64,000 bases of DNA from Pezizomycotina sp. ARF18 (Eukaryota; Ascomycota). The stretch is from positions 1 through 64,000 of the forward strand of contig AZLU01000025.1 of assembly GCA_002224055.1 (NCBI GenBank), given 5' to 3'. This document shows positions 24,797 to 35,472 of the stretch, in pieces (within the stretch, counting starts at the first letter, position 1; every line of letters begins with the position of its first letter). The notes below the pieces were generated by a model. It did no database searches, was not told where the DNA came from, and saw only the letters and a list, made by a program, of their open reading frames with translations. The translations under genes were made by a program, and so were the position numbers.

Positions 24797-26635
24797 GGCG
24801 TCTGAACTTATTCCCGTGGCCCTCGAAGTGTCACTGGGTCCAATTGGTATGGGTATATACGATTAAAGATCTTCAGGTCGTGTTCACTGGTCAGTCTAAA
24901 TGGGAGAGAAGACTGAGATAAAAGGGAAAAAGGAAAAGGAAGGAAACAAGAAGAGAAGGGAAACAGAATAGAAAAAGAGAGGGAAAAAGGCGAAGAGAAA
25001 ATTCGTCTTTTCAGGAATGTCAGGCAATTGGGAGGGGGAGATGTAACAAGTGTATTTATATCTTACAGATCTCTAGACCTCGGACGAAAGGTTTTTTTTT
25101 TTTTTCTTCTTCTTCTTCTTCTTCTTCTTCTCTTCCTTCGCTTTTTTTTTTTTTTTTTCTCCTGCAGAGAGGTTTGTTATGTTGAGGGAAGGGAAATGGA
25201 AAAATTTTTCTCTCGCTTTTTAAAGATAAAAAAAATGTGAAATAATAATTAATATAAGGGAAAGCCTAAAAAGGACGACGGAAAAAAAAAAAAAAGAAAC
25301 TACCACCGAACAAGAAGAGGAAAGGTCTCTCTCTCTTTTTTTTTTTTTTGGAAAGAAATTTGCAGCTTTTACACCTAGGTTTGTTATTCACCTTTATCGC
25401 TTGAACAAGTGTTGTCCTCTCTCTCTATTACTATGTGAAGAAATCAAAATTGAATATATTACCTATAGGAGGAATTCTCAGATCCTTCTGCTTAAGAGTA
25501 TTCTGTTCTTTGCTTCTTCATTAATTGTTTATCTTATTTTATTTTATTTTTTATTTTCAAATTTTCAAATTTTCTCCCCTGGGTGGAAGGTAAGTGACAC
25601 CTTTCTCCTGGAACCTGAATTTGGGTCAACGAAACCGAAAAGGACTAACAAAGGGCAAAAAAAGGAGCGCAGTCAGTGGTATAAAATTCTATTAGGGCTT
25701 TGACATTTTTATATTCTGCTCGTAACGATTGGGTGCTATTTTAACGACTACCGTATATAGTAACCGTATAATACAGCAAGTATACTTTACCGCTGTTTTC
25801 AAGGTACCTCCTCTCTTTTCAGGTTGTTTAAGGAGCTTTAAAATTTTTCAAACGGTAGATCTTTTTTTTTTTTTTTTTCTTTCCCTAAGTTAATTTCCGA
25901 TCCTATCCAAAGATGTCTCAAAGCTTCTCCTCCCGACTTATTCCGTATCACCTTTCTCGAACTTCCACACCGGCAATCTTCCAACTTCAAAATTATTAGT
26001 CTCGTGCGCTTCAAAGGAAGTTACCTTGACTTTTACCGAAAAAAACTAAGAATTGATTATAGTATACTACCTAGTGCTCAATACTTTGGAAGAAACCTTT
26101 CCCTTTTTTCTTTTTCCTTTTGCTCTCAAAAAAGAAGTCATTTGTATAATAAAGAACATCCCCAGTTTTCTTATATTTAGATACTCGTGATACAAGTCTA
26201 CCGTTTGCTATTGAGATACACGACTGACCGACGAAGAAAGCAGGAAACAAGATCATCTCTGGGTGGCATCTTTAGAAGATCTTTCTATAACAAAAGGTAA
26301 ATGTGGCAATAATTTCCAGAACGAGTGTTCACATTACGACAACTGAGATCATATTTAATTAAATATTGGAAATATAGATAGAGACACTCCAGTTGCTTAG
26401 GCCAATAACTTTTTCCCTTTTTATATTTCAATACAAACAAATTTAAAAATAAAATTGTGGATAGGTACCCGGATCAAGGTGGATATTTATCCCTATAGTG
26501 TCCATCAATGTTGGTGGTCAACGTACTTATTAATTGATCGTGGTTACGAAGAGCGCTCTCAGAATGTCGGTTTCGAAAGTCAACTTCAAGCGTGGGTACT
26601 CATTACTTAAGCATTATTGTTAAAACCAAAAAGCT
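24797..26635. other. Intergenic region with purine and pyrimidine tracts
   Basis: The first part (24900-25000) is strongly A/G-rich on the plus strand. As upstream sequence of the minus-strand carrier gene, that means a C/T-rich leader. A (TTC)n microsatellite lies at about 25104-25130, flanked by T runs. No gene is recognised up to DPH4. Confidence 0.45.
25104..25130. repeat. (TTC)n microsatellite
   Basis: Nine or so TTC units between two T-rich runs, upstream of the ADP/ATP carrier gene. Confidence 0.85.
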
Positions 26636-27306
26636 CTAGCTCTGGCTATCTAATACCTCCCATTCAACCTCTATAAATAAACTGCACTGACTGCAACCAA
26701 GTACAAGTGACCTCAGAGGACCGAAAAAGTACATCGCGGACCTGAACTCGGCCTGCATCTCCTCCTCGAGGGACTCAGTTGCCTTTCTTCCAAAGTGAAG
26801 CCTTCCGTGGCTCCACATCTGCATTTTCTTACAAAGGTGCCACTCGCCGAGCGATACTCCATGTCGTCTAAATCTACGGTTTCAGTGCCGGCTGGTAGCC
26901 AATCTTCCGGTGGGGTTAATGCTGCCAATGTCGTCATATGCGTCTGGTGGAGATTAGCATTCCGTAACCATTTGTCGTACCGTGATTTCAGCTCGTCGTT
27001 CGACAGCGTAGAGTATGCGCTCCGGATCTGATCGAGAGTGTATATACCGTGCTTTGTCGTCGGTGCCGATACCGATACCGTTGTCCTTGTCGTTTCGCCC
27101 TCTTGCCCGCCTGCGACAAACCTTTATCCCGCTTAGGCCATCGGCTTTACTACCGCGGGCCGTACCTTTGTCGGGGTGGGACTGCAGAAGTGCTCTGTGG
27201 TACGCTTTCTTTAGAGTTCGTTTATCGACCTTTCCCCCACGAGATCCGCGGACAGCGAAAGAACTTGGTAATGAGAAAGCTTGCCTTCGAGCCTAATAGC
27301 AGTCAT
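26636..27306 (-). CDS. DPH4: Diphthamide biosynthesis protein 4 (J-protein with CSL zinc finger)
   Basis: Dph4/Jjj3 is a cytosolic J-domain protein with a CSL-type zinc-binding domain that supports the first step of diphthamide formation on elongation factor 2. From the ATG at 27306: MTAIRLEGKLSHYQVLSLSA, then LKKAYHRALLQSHPDKGT with the J-domain HPD codons at 27170-27178. A basic linker follows, then LDQIRSAYSTLSNDELKSRY and DKWLRNANL. The C-terminal CSL domain reads DLDDMEYRSASGTFVRKCRC with GATEGFTLEE, then a second Cys pair GCSQCSLFIEVEW. The end is EVLDSQS. The four cysteines of the zinc site (CRC and CSQC) are present. There is an unusually long Arg- and Ser-rich insert between HPD and the last J-domain helix. 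Two or more single-base slips occur. No intron is needed. Confidence 0.9.
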
Positions 27307-27484
27307 CTCATATTTGTATATAAAAATATAAAAGTTTAGGAACCGTTTAAATGGGTAGGAGCCTTTTCTCCAATATTCTAGGTATTGAGGTAATATGAAA
27401 GGAATTCTGGCAAGTTATATTTAAAGAAAAGCATGAGAAAGGAAAAGAAAAATTTTACAAGTTTTCTTCTTGAGTTGTGAAGAG

Positions 27485-27509
27485 AAAAAAAAAAAAAAAA
27501 AAAAAAAAA
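27485..27509. repeat. A homopolymer (25)
   Basis: Run of 25 A between DPH4 and RPS3. Confidence 0.9.
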
Positions 27510-28166
27510 GAGGGGAAAGAGCTGCAAAAACGTATAGCAAACTTGGACAGTACTTAAAGGAAAAAGGGCATCTTTATATTTCTTCCCGATGACGATAGCT
27601 TCCTCTACTCTTCTAATGGCGTTTTCGATATTAGCCTTTTTTTTAAGATAGGCATCTGCTTAATCATACACTTGACTTGTACCACAGATAAACCTGAGGG
27701 AATTAGAAACTTGAGTCCTTCTATTGGGGAGAATTGTCAAGACTGTTCCTACGGAAGAAGCGTTTGATTGTACGCAGATACTTAGCCTTAGACATCCTCG
27801 TAAATGAATACCGTCCCATCTATGAGCGGAGAATAAGTAACCTTGTTTATTAACTAGCTATATACGATGAACTGCTTTTCCACCTTTTCCATTTTAACGG
27901 GTTGAGATTCCAACTCAGAAACCTTGAAACCTAAGCTTTTGATAATTACGATATCATGTGAAGATAAGGATGATAGGAGATTTTGGCAGTCTGGGCTCTT
28001 AGTTACACGATACGCTCGCTGGGCTCGCCATGAGGTGCCGACTTTAGGACTATTAGCGGAATGAAATGCTACTAAAGAGAGGTTTGCAAGCTGAGCCCTG
28101 CCCCTCAGACTCCTCCCTCCCACCCAAGATGACTCTAGCCTTGTCCTGATTACCTTTCCTCATTAG

Positions 28167-28206
28167 TCACGTGAAAATTGCATGAATGGTCCCGTGATTC
28201 CACGTG
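28167..28206. promoter_or_regulatory. Pair of CACGTG palindromes (E-box-like) upstream of RPS3
   Basis: TCACGTGA at 28167-28174 and CCACGTGA around 28200-28207 are two copies of CACGTG within 40 bases, about 410-450 bases before the RPS3 start. In fungi CACGTG is the site of Cbf1- and other bHLH-type factors. Function here is inferred only. Confidence 0.45.
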
Positions 28207-28275
28207 ATCTTGGCATGACCCTGCTGTGCAAATTCTAAAGTCGGGCATAAGGTACCGCTTATCGGGAGAGGGCAC

Positions 28276-28284
28276 AAAACCCTA
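28276..28284. promoter_or_regulatory. Telobox (AAACCCTAA) upstream of RPS3
   Basis: AAAACCCTAA lies about 330 bases before the RPS3 start. AACCCTAA is the Tbf1-type motif found upstream of ribosomal protein genes in several ascomycetes, so the position is sensible. One copy is seen. Confidence 0.5.
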
Positions 28285-28614
28285 ATATGCTAATCAGAGA
28301 CCTTTAAGCTTACTTTCTCAGTTGTCCCCCCCACAACAAAAAAAAAACAATGCACTGGAGCTAGTGGAGCCGGAAAAAAAAAAAAAAGGGAAATTAATAA
28401 AAGAATTTTTTGTGCGTGGGATTTAGGAGGGACTGGAGCAAATTGCTTGAACAAATCGATTTAACTAAAATCAATTATTCATCGAACGAAAACGACAATT
28501 TCTCAACTCTCCAGAGGAAGGAAGACGACTTTCGAACGAACTAGTACTGACGACTATAATATCTTTTACTCCACGAATATATAACATCTTCACAAGTTCA
28601 ATCAATCAGTCAAG

Positions 28615-29686
28615 ATGTCTTCCGCAACAACGACCATCTCAAAACGCAGGAAGTTCGTCGCCGATGGTGTCTTCTATGCCGAGTTGAACGAATTCTTTCA
28701 CCAGGGAATTGGCAGAGGAGGTTACTCCGGAGTGGAAGTTCGAGTCACCCCGACCGTCACCGATATCAGTACGTGGAACCCCAGACGGCGAGAATGAACC
28801 CCGATGAGGAGAGAAGGGAGCGATAGGAAGCGTTCATTTAGTTGTTGCGACGAACGAGCTACTCTTTTGTACTTGTGCTGACGCCGAGGAACAGTCATCC
28901 GTGCAACCCACACCCAGGAGGTTCTCGGCGAGCAGGGACGCCGCATCCGTGAGCTCACTTCGCTCATCCAAAAGCGATTCAAGTTCCCCGAAAACTCCGT
29001 TTCCCTCTATGCCGCCAAGGTCCAGAATCGTGGTCTCTGCGCCGTTGCTCAGTGCGAATCTCTGCGGTACAAACTGCTCAATGGTCTCGCTGTTCGTCGC
29101 GCTTGCTACGGTGTCCTCCGCTTCATTATGGAGTCCGGCGCCAAGGGTTGCGAGGTTGTCGTTTCCGGAAGCTCAGGGCTGCCAGAGCTAAATCCATGAA
29201 ATTCACTGTATGCAATGCTGTCCTTCCAATTTTATTACTCTTTTTATTTTCTTCTTTTTTCCCCTTTGGAGTATTACTATTTCACGAGCTAATTCTAGAA
29301 TCCCTTTCTCCGATTTGCTGCGAATATAGGACGGTTTCATGATACACTCCGGTCAGCCCGTTCGCGATTTCATCGACTCTGCCACTCGCCACGTTCTCCT
29401 TCGCCAAGGTGTTCTGGGGATTAAGGTTAAGATAATGCGAGGTGCTGACCCTGAGGGTAAGGCTGGGCCTGCCAAGTCCCTACCCGATACGGTCACGATT
29501 ATTGAGCCGAAGGAGGAGCAGCCGGTTCTGGCCCCAACTTCCCAAGATTATGGTGCTAAGGCTGCCGCTGCGCTCCAAGCGCAGCAGGAAGCCGCAGCAA
29601 CGCAGGGAGGTGAAGGAGGTACGGTCGAAGGAGGCTACGAGCAGGGTCAACAGCCGGGCGCACAGCAACCGGAGGGAAGTTGGTAG
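28615..29686 (+). CDS. RPS3: 40S ribosomal protein S3 (uS3)
   Basis: Component of the small ribosomal subunit at the mRNA entry site. Exon 1 (28615-28768) reads [20 protein letters not shown] and later [14 protein letters not shown]. Intron 1 is 28769-28894 (GTACGT...ACAG). Exon 2 (28895-29207) carries the KH domain: [60 protein letters not shown]. Intron 2 is 29208-29329 (GTATGC...ATAG). Exon 3 (29330-29686) reads [40 protein letters not shown], and a Gln/Gly-rich tail ending PEGSW. In exon 1 a base gained near 28696 and a base lost near 28720 scramble about nine residues where the family has FTRELAEEG. One more base is lost near 29168 (GGAAGCTC). Correcting for these the length would be about 274 residues, near the family's usual size. 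Confidence 0.97.
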
Positions 29687-31433
29687 TCGGTTGTTCAAAA
29701 GGACGCCGTTTATCTCTATCTCTCACCCATTACATTCCTCTCCTTCTCTAATATCGAAATATTTTCCTAAATATTTCTCCCTTATCTTCTCCAATAACTC
29801 TTCCATTGTCACTTTGCATTATTACTACGACCTCTTTCTTCTTAATAATCTTCTTTTTCCCCTCTCTCTCCTTTCTTTAACGGGTTTGAAAATATTTTTC
29901 AAAAGGTGTTCCGATCAGTTGTATCATTTAGTGCTAAGTTTATCATTAGGCCAAAATTAGTATTGTTATCTGTTTTCCCGGTTTCAATATACATTTACCA
30001 GGGATTTCTACGACTACTTGGGTTTTTCTTTTTCATAGTATTTTTTTTTCTGTGCCTCTATTGTAAAATCTGTAGCATGATTTGCAACGCCTGGTTTCGT
30101 TTATCAGCGCCTAGGAAACTAAAATGCGCAACCCAGCGGTGCTCCTCGTGAATGGCTAAAATTACGTACACTATAAGATATTCTTCTTATCTCTGATGGT
30201 AACTGGCCGAGGGTGTGGGTTTTTGCTATCCTGGACTACACGTTTTCGGCCATGTCTTGTGACTACCAAGGAAGGAGCCATGCGTATAAGTATCAGTAGA
30301 GACCTGTAATTCTTCTCTCGATCGATCAGATCGTTTTTAAATAACTTAGAAGTCTCATAGATAACCTAACCCGTAAATTTTTTTATTCATCGGATCTGAT
30401 AGAAGCAGTAAACTCAAATTAATAATTACTTGGTAGTAACTGCACCACTATTTAATATTAATAAACCTCTTCTTCCCAATCCTCAAGAACTATCCTAAAA
30501 TTTACAGACAGCTACTTCAATATAAAGAAAGAACCCAGAAAAGAAAAAACAAAGTCGCCAGTAAGCTGTTCGATAGCAACAATACCCTTGTTCCGCTCCG
30601 GCAAATCAGCGTTGCTAGCTATACTTAAGCTAAATATTATTATTACTATTATCTATTTTCGAAACACGTAGGCAAAGTTCAAAGCATAACTTGGAGAGAG
30701 AATTCGTCGGTTTCTTGAGCTAATTTTTTCCCTCCCCCGCTTGACTCTGCACCTCTCAACTCCCACGGCTCCGGTTTCAGACATCATCGTCATCAACAAT
30801 ATCTATCACCAGCCAGGTCTTCCTATTCCCTTTTCTCGGCCAATCACCCCCGCAATCGAATAATAATAAATTTCCAGACTTATATTTTCGCCGTCTCTTC
30901 CAAGAGTATCCATCACGACGAGATTTTCCTTTCTCCCATTTCTTTCCATCCACCTTTTATTTTGCACCCCCGAGGAGCCGTAGCCAAAGCGAAAGAATTT
31001 ATAATAATAAAAGGAGAATAAGCGGAGTATAAAGCGGACAAACAACCCGAAAATCCTCGCAAAAACGGTTACGCATCGACTGAAGAGACGACAATCAACA
31101 CAGCATTAGACACCAAGTGTCATCCCTTAAATAGCCTGCTTCGAAGTATACGTGCGCCGAAGATTTCTCCGGAAAGAACAACAGGCCAAGTACTAGTAAT
31201 CGAAGATAAGAAACAAATCATCCAGAATTCCATCGTAATCTGGTACATACGATTCTTTGTCAACTCTCTCATCCACGATATATGCGCTCAGACCGGTGGG
31301 CAGAAAGTTTCTACCGCTAAAATATAGTTCGAGGAGAAGTCTATTTCTAGGAGAGTATAGGGGGGTCGTTTCGAGGGAATAATCTGACTGGGACGCAGAA
31401 AGTTCTACCTGCTATATCAGGGAACTTCCAAAA
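29687..31433. other. Intergenic region between RPS3 and the Yippee-like gene
   Basis: No gene is recognised. The first 250 bases are pyrimidine-rich 3' sequence of RPS3. The stretch 30720-30850 is C/T-rich and could include the start of a long leader for the next gene. Confidence 0.45.
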
Positions 31434-32054
31434 ATGGGCTTGGCTTACAACGTTTACCTCAATTCCCAGCGAATTTACGGGTGCCGAAAATGCAAAACCC
31501 ATTTGTCAAACCACGAAGACATTGTTAGCAGGGTATGTCAAGCAATTATTTATCTGTCGATGAAAGAGGAGTTTGGGAGTTTGGGTCATAAGCTCGCCGC
31601 CTGGCCTACATACTTTTCCCATGCCCCCAAAGCTGGTGGGCTTTTTTGTTTGCGTTCAACCTTTCAATCTCTGACCTTTTCTTTCATTCCTTTTCCTCCT
31701 TGTTACGCCGAAATCGCAAAATAAAATTTAGAACTTCCGCGGGCAACATGGGAAGCATATCTTTTCTCAACTGTCGTCAACACGAAGGAAGCCGACCCTG
31801 TTGAAAGGAATATGACAACAGGCCGTCATATCGTTCGCGATATCAGCTGTCGCCAGTGTCAGGAAGTCGTCGGGTGGAAATACGATAAAGCATACGAAGT
31901 GAGCGAGAAGTATAAGGAAGGGAAATTCATCTTGGAGCGGAGCTACTTGTCAACGTACGCTGAGAGCCCAGTGATGAGGGGAGGTAAGGGTAGGGGAACT
32001 CAAGGAGTAACAACAGGCAAGAGAACAAAGAGACAGAAGACACGGGGAAATTGA
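31434..32054 (+). CDS. Yippee-like zinc-binding protein
   Basis: Member of the Yippee/YPEL family, small zinc-binding proteins; related folds occur in cereblon and Mis18, and the fungal cellular role is poorly known. Exon 1 (31434-31532) encodes MGLAYNVYLNSQRIYGCRKC and KTHLSNHEDIVSR with the first zinc pair CRKC. The intron is 31533-31731 (GTATGT...TTTAG). Exon 2 reads NFRGQHGK, FSTVVNTKEADPVERNMTTG, RHIVRDISCRQCQEVVGWKY with the second pair CRQC, and DKAYEVSEKYKEGKFILERS. One G is missing near 31753, at GGGAAGCATATC, where the family has GKAYLF. After the core there is a basic tail of about 25 residues (GKRTKRQKTRGN), possibly a nuclear localisation signal. The predicted length is about 140 residues. 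Confidence 0.95.
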
Positions 32055-32720
32055 GATGGACCAAACAACACAAATGTAGCGCGAATGATACCACTTTTGA
32101 ACTTTTCGAGTTTTGCTATTTCTTCATGGGAAAATAATCAAATGAATTCTCTTAAAAAAAAAAAAAAAAAAAAAAGTGGAGTGAGTTCAGATATACGGAA
32201 TATATTCTTTATGTCAAGAAAATGTAACATCTCAATCTCACCTTTCTTTCTTCTATTGAGAGTTTGAATAATACATCAACCCAAATTGAACCTGGGCTTA
32301 AGATGGCAAGACAGAGGTCCCCAAGAGTATTATCTGGTCGTTTCGTAATTTTGTTTTCTCGAAAACCAGGTGGATACTTATAGTGACCATATGTCCGCGT
32401 GGATTTCAGTAGAACATATAACAAAATAAAAAATAATTTGCAATTCAAAATCCCATAGCTACTAAGTAGCTATTTTACAATGGCGGGACCTTCTGGGCCA
32501 AAATTCAATATATTGATTTTTGTGTTTACGGAAGAGAGAAAAGAAAGGGGTATTTTTTTAAACAGTAGTGTCTGTTTTCGTTTTGCGTCTCCGCTTTTTA
32601 GCCCTTTTCCCGCTCGAATTTCGGTCTTTTATATTATTGTTTCCATCGGTCGCTTCAGCAAGCCCGCCATTTGACTCTAAGATACGTCCGCTTGCGTCCG
32701 TTGATGTTCTACATTCGTAT
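32055..32720. other. Intergenic region between converging genes
   Basis: Contains the 3' ends of the Yippee-like gene and KRI1 and an A run at about 32154-32176. No gene is seen. Confidence 0.45.
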
Positions 32721-34766
32721 CTACATCTGCTGCGGTGCCGAAGAAGTAGGATCGTCAGGGATGCCGTCAGGGAAAACCAGCTTCCTCCACTCCCTCAACT
32801 TATACTTGTTACCTTTTGCATACCTCCGCATGTCCCTGGACTTTTTCTTTTCATCTCTGAAGGAAGCGAGGCTTCTTTAAACCGGCATACTCGTTCAATT
32901 GCTTGTCCGACGCAAAGAGGATATCCGAAGGTGAAAGATGAAAAGAGTTTGGGCTTACGCTCGGTATCTGAATTGGAAGGATTCCTAGAGGAATTTCGCA
33001 GCGACATGACTTTGATATGATCGTCTACAACGACTCGATACTACGCAATTTGAAGTTTGTAGGTTTTTGCTTCGCCTTTTTCGTGAGGCTTCGTAGAGAC
33101 GTCGTCGTTTCATATTCGAATTCTTCTGCTGCTTCACGTTCAGGAATTCCTGCTGCGCTTCCTGAGGTGCATTTCAAAGTCTTCCACCGCCATGCTCGTC
33201 TCCTTGTCGTCAGCCTCTTCGAAATTCAGGTACGATATCCCTAATGTCGATCTCGTCATCCCATTTGGTTTCAGAATCTTTTTGCCACTTCCATCTTCCG
33301 CTCGTGAGTAATATTCAGACCCAAAGAATCGCGCCATGTTGTCCAGTCATCATCGCCATTCCATTCCTGCTCCAACAAGCTACCCATTTGTCGTCAAGAT
33401 CATTGCCATCGCCGTGTGATTTGTCGGATCCGAACCGCCAGCTCTTTCACCATGTTAAATTTTCTTCTCGAGCTCTTCGATCTTCAGCTTTCGAAGTCTT
33501 TTTTGTTCCGCCTTTTGAGTACTCAGTAGCTTTTCCTTCTTCTCTTTCTTGGCGTCGCGGTCCTTTTTTCGTTTACTTTTCTCCTCTCGTCGAAGCGTCA
33601 ATTTACTGGCGACATCACGGGCATGCGTAGTGATGACGCGCGTGCTGCGAGCGAGGGATCCTCAAACCGCATTTGTACGCATTTTTCGAAGTCGGAAGCT
33701 GCCTGCTCGTTCCTCGGAGTCGTCTGACTCAAAGGCAGATTCTTTCGCAGTACCCTTCGGCACCAGGCACGGGCAGAAAGAAAGCGTTCAGGTATACCGT
33801 CTGGGTCAGCCTCGGATTTGTTGGCAAGATCGGTGCATTTGATTCCATTCCTCTGTACTGTTTGTTGTCCGCTGTCCTCCTTCTCTTTCCGCTGAAACAG
33901 GCCGTCCGTATCCATTTCATCTTCCGCGATAGCTTTGCTTACTGCAGCAAGATATCTCTTTCCAATCTTCCTGCTCTCTGTTGTAAGACTTGGTGTGGTC
34001 GTTCACACTGCTCGTATCTGCGTTATCTTCTCTATGTATCCGCTTAATATGTTACTTTGGTGATACTGCTTTAGTGTCATGCTCTCTCCCTCTCTATTTG
34101 TTGCATCGGGGGCCTCATTGCCAGAGTGAGAGAAAAACACTTCGTCCGATTGTAGACGCGTGGATCCTTGTTCTTGATTGCGGCTAGTGTCGCTGAAATT
34201 TCGGAATCGATGGCATTGGTAAAAGGTCGCCTTGTTCATCTTCCTCTTCGGAACTTGAGGAATCGTCGGATTCGCTTCCTGAGGTGGATTGCGAACGCCT
34301 GCTGTTGATGCTGATCTTGCCGTACTTTTCTTCTACTGCAAAATCAGAAAATATTTGAAATTAAATATCTAGAATTAGGAAAAAAAAAAAAGGAAAAGAA
34401 CAAGGACGAAGCTGCAGAAGACACACTGGAAGAGAGGGGGTGGGGGAAAGGAAGAGAATGAGGTCGCTCTCGGAACACCTACAACGATGAAGTTCTTCTC
34501 GCTTCTTATTGTGGTCGAACCGCTTCGCAAATTCCTCATTGACGCGCAGGGAAGCCTGAGAATTCGCTTCGACATGGCCGTTGGCACTGCTAGGGCTATC
34601 TTCAGTTTCCGACTCGGAATCGTCGAATAGAAGTCTCTGGATGATAAGTAACCGCGAAAATGAAGAAAAGTATAGAGGAAGATAACGTTAGTCAACAGCG
34701 CATCCTAAGCAGTAACGTGGTAGAGAATTCCGCAAAGAATTATCGGTCCCTGACCTTTTGCGCCAT
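32721..34766 (-). CDS. KRI1: KRI1 ribosome biogenesis factor
   Basis: Nucleolar protein needed for 40S subunit maturation that works with Krr1. The start is a 12-base exon (34766-34755, MAQK) followed by an intron (34754-34637). Exon 2 reads RLLFDDSESETEDSPSSANG and NEEFAKRFDHNKKREELHR, the family's N-terminal signature. Next are an acidic segment (SGSESDDSSSSEEEDE), the IKNKDPRVY-type motif near 34160, the lysine-rich central part with the FFGSEYY segment (33310-33330), and the C-terminal domain. That domain reads LSPSDILFASDKQLNEYAGL then KKPRF, DEKKKSRDMRRYAKGNKYKL, REWRKLVFPDGIPDDP and a stop at 32721-32723. The family's C-terminal domain has the form ...LSxxEILLADDxELNEYxGLKK, which is well matched. 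The frame changes many times in the Lys/Glu-rich region. The first donor (GTCAGG) is weak, so exon 1 could be misplaced. Confidence 0.88.
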
Positions 34767-35472
34767 CTCGCTACTCCCGCTCGATCGACTGAGCGCCGAG
34801 TGGAGAAAGATATGTAATAAACGATTGCGGACCGAAAATGCGACCCGAGAATGGATTTATTGAAGTTATTAGTCGCGTGTATATTATTCGTGAAGTGCAA
34901 GAAGAATAAGAATTCAAGATATGATAAAGAAGGATTCCAAGAGTTCAACAAAGCTCCTTCTGGTGTCGTGATGGGCAAGAAGTTTTTTTTTTTTTTTTGT
35001 GGTAGTTTTTTTTCTTTGATTCCTGCAGATTTTTTTTCCCGCCGATTCCGTTACCGAGAGCTTTTATATGGAATTTGAAGCACGTACTATATAGGGCTGT
35101 TTTGACAAGTAACAGTTAGCCTTTCAAGTAATTTAATTAAACTACGAGCTATCTACCGTGTATATAGGTAGAGCTCCTCGTCGCTATTCTATATCGCCAT
35201 TACTATTATTATTGCTGCCGTTTGTTTCTGGTATGCCAATAGCTCTTTAAACGGGTTTCCTTTTTTATTCCACCTTATATAAGGGTCTTCTTGCATATAA
35301 GTACCTCTGTCATCTGCTATAGAATAAAGAATCACATCCTCCGATTTTCTCCAGCTTCTCCTCCGTACTACAAACCGAGAAGGAGCTCTATAACTCCGGG
35401 TAGTATCAGATATTCGGCTGTGTGCAGCTTGCTTATCTTACAGCTTCTTCTCGATAGGGCGTCGAAATCAAG
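34767..35472. promoter_or_regulatory. Divergent upstream region of KRI1 and AP-1 gamma
   Basis: About 700 bases between two genes pointing apart. It has a T run at about 34982-35000 and short TA-rich patches. Both promoters must lie here. No specific site can be named. Confidence 0.45.

Larger units (their letters stand above)
27307..28614. promoter_or_regulatory. Divergent upstream region of DPH4 and RPS3
   Basis: The region holds several candidate sites listed separately (two CACGTG boxes, one telobox), a 25-A run at 27485-27509, and on the RPS3 side a C/T- and AT-rich leader ending CAGTCAAG before the ATG. An open frame at 27854-28123 on the minus strand has no recognisable similarity. 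Confidence 0.5.
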
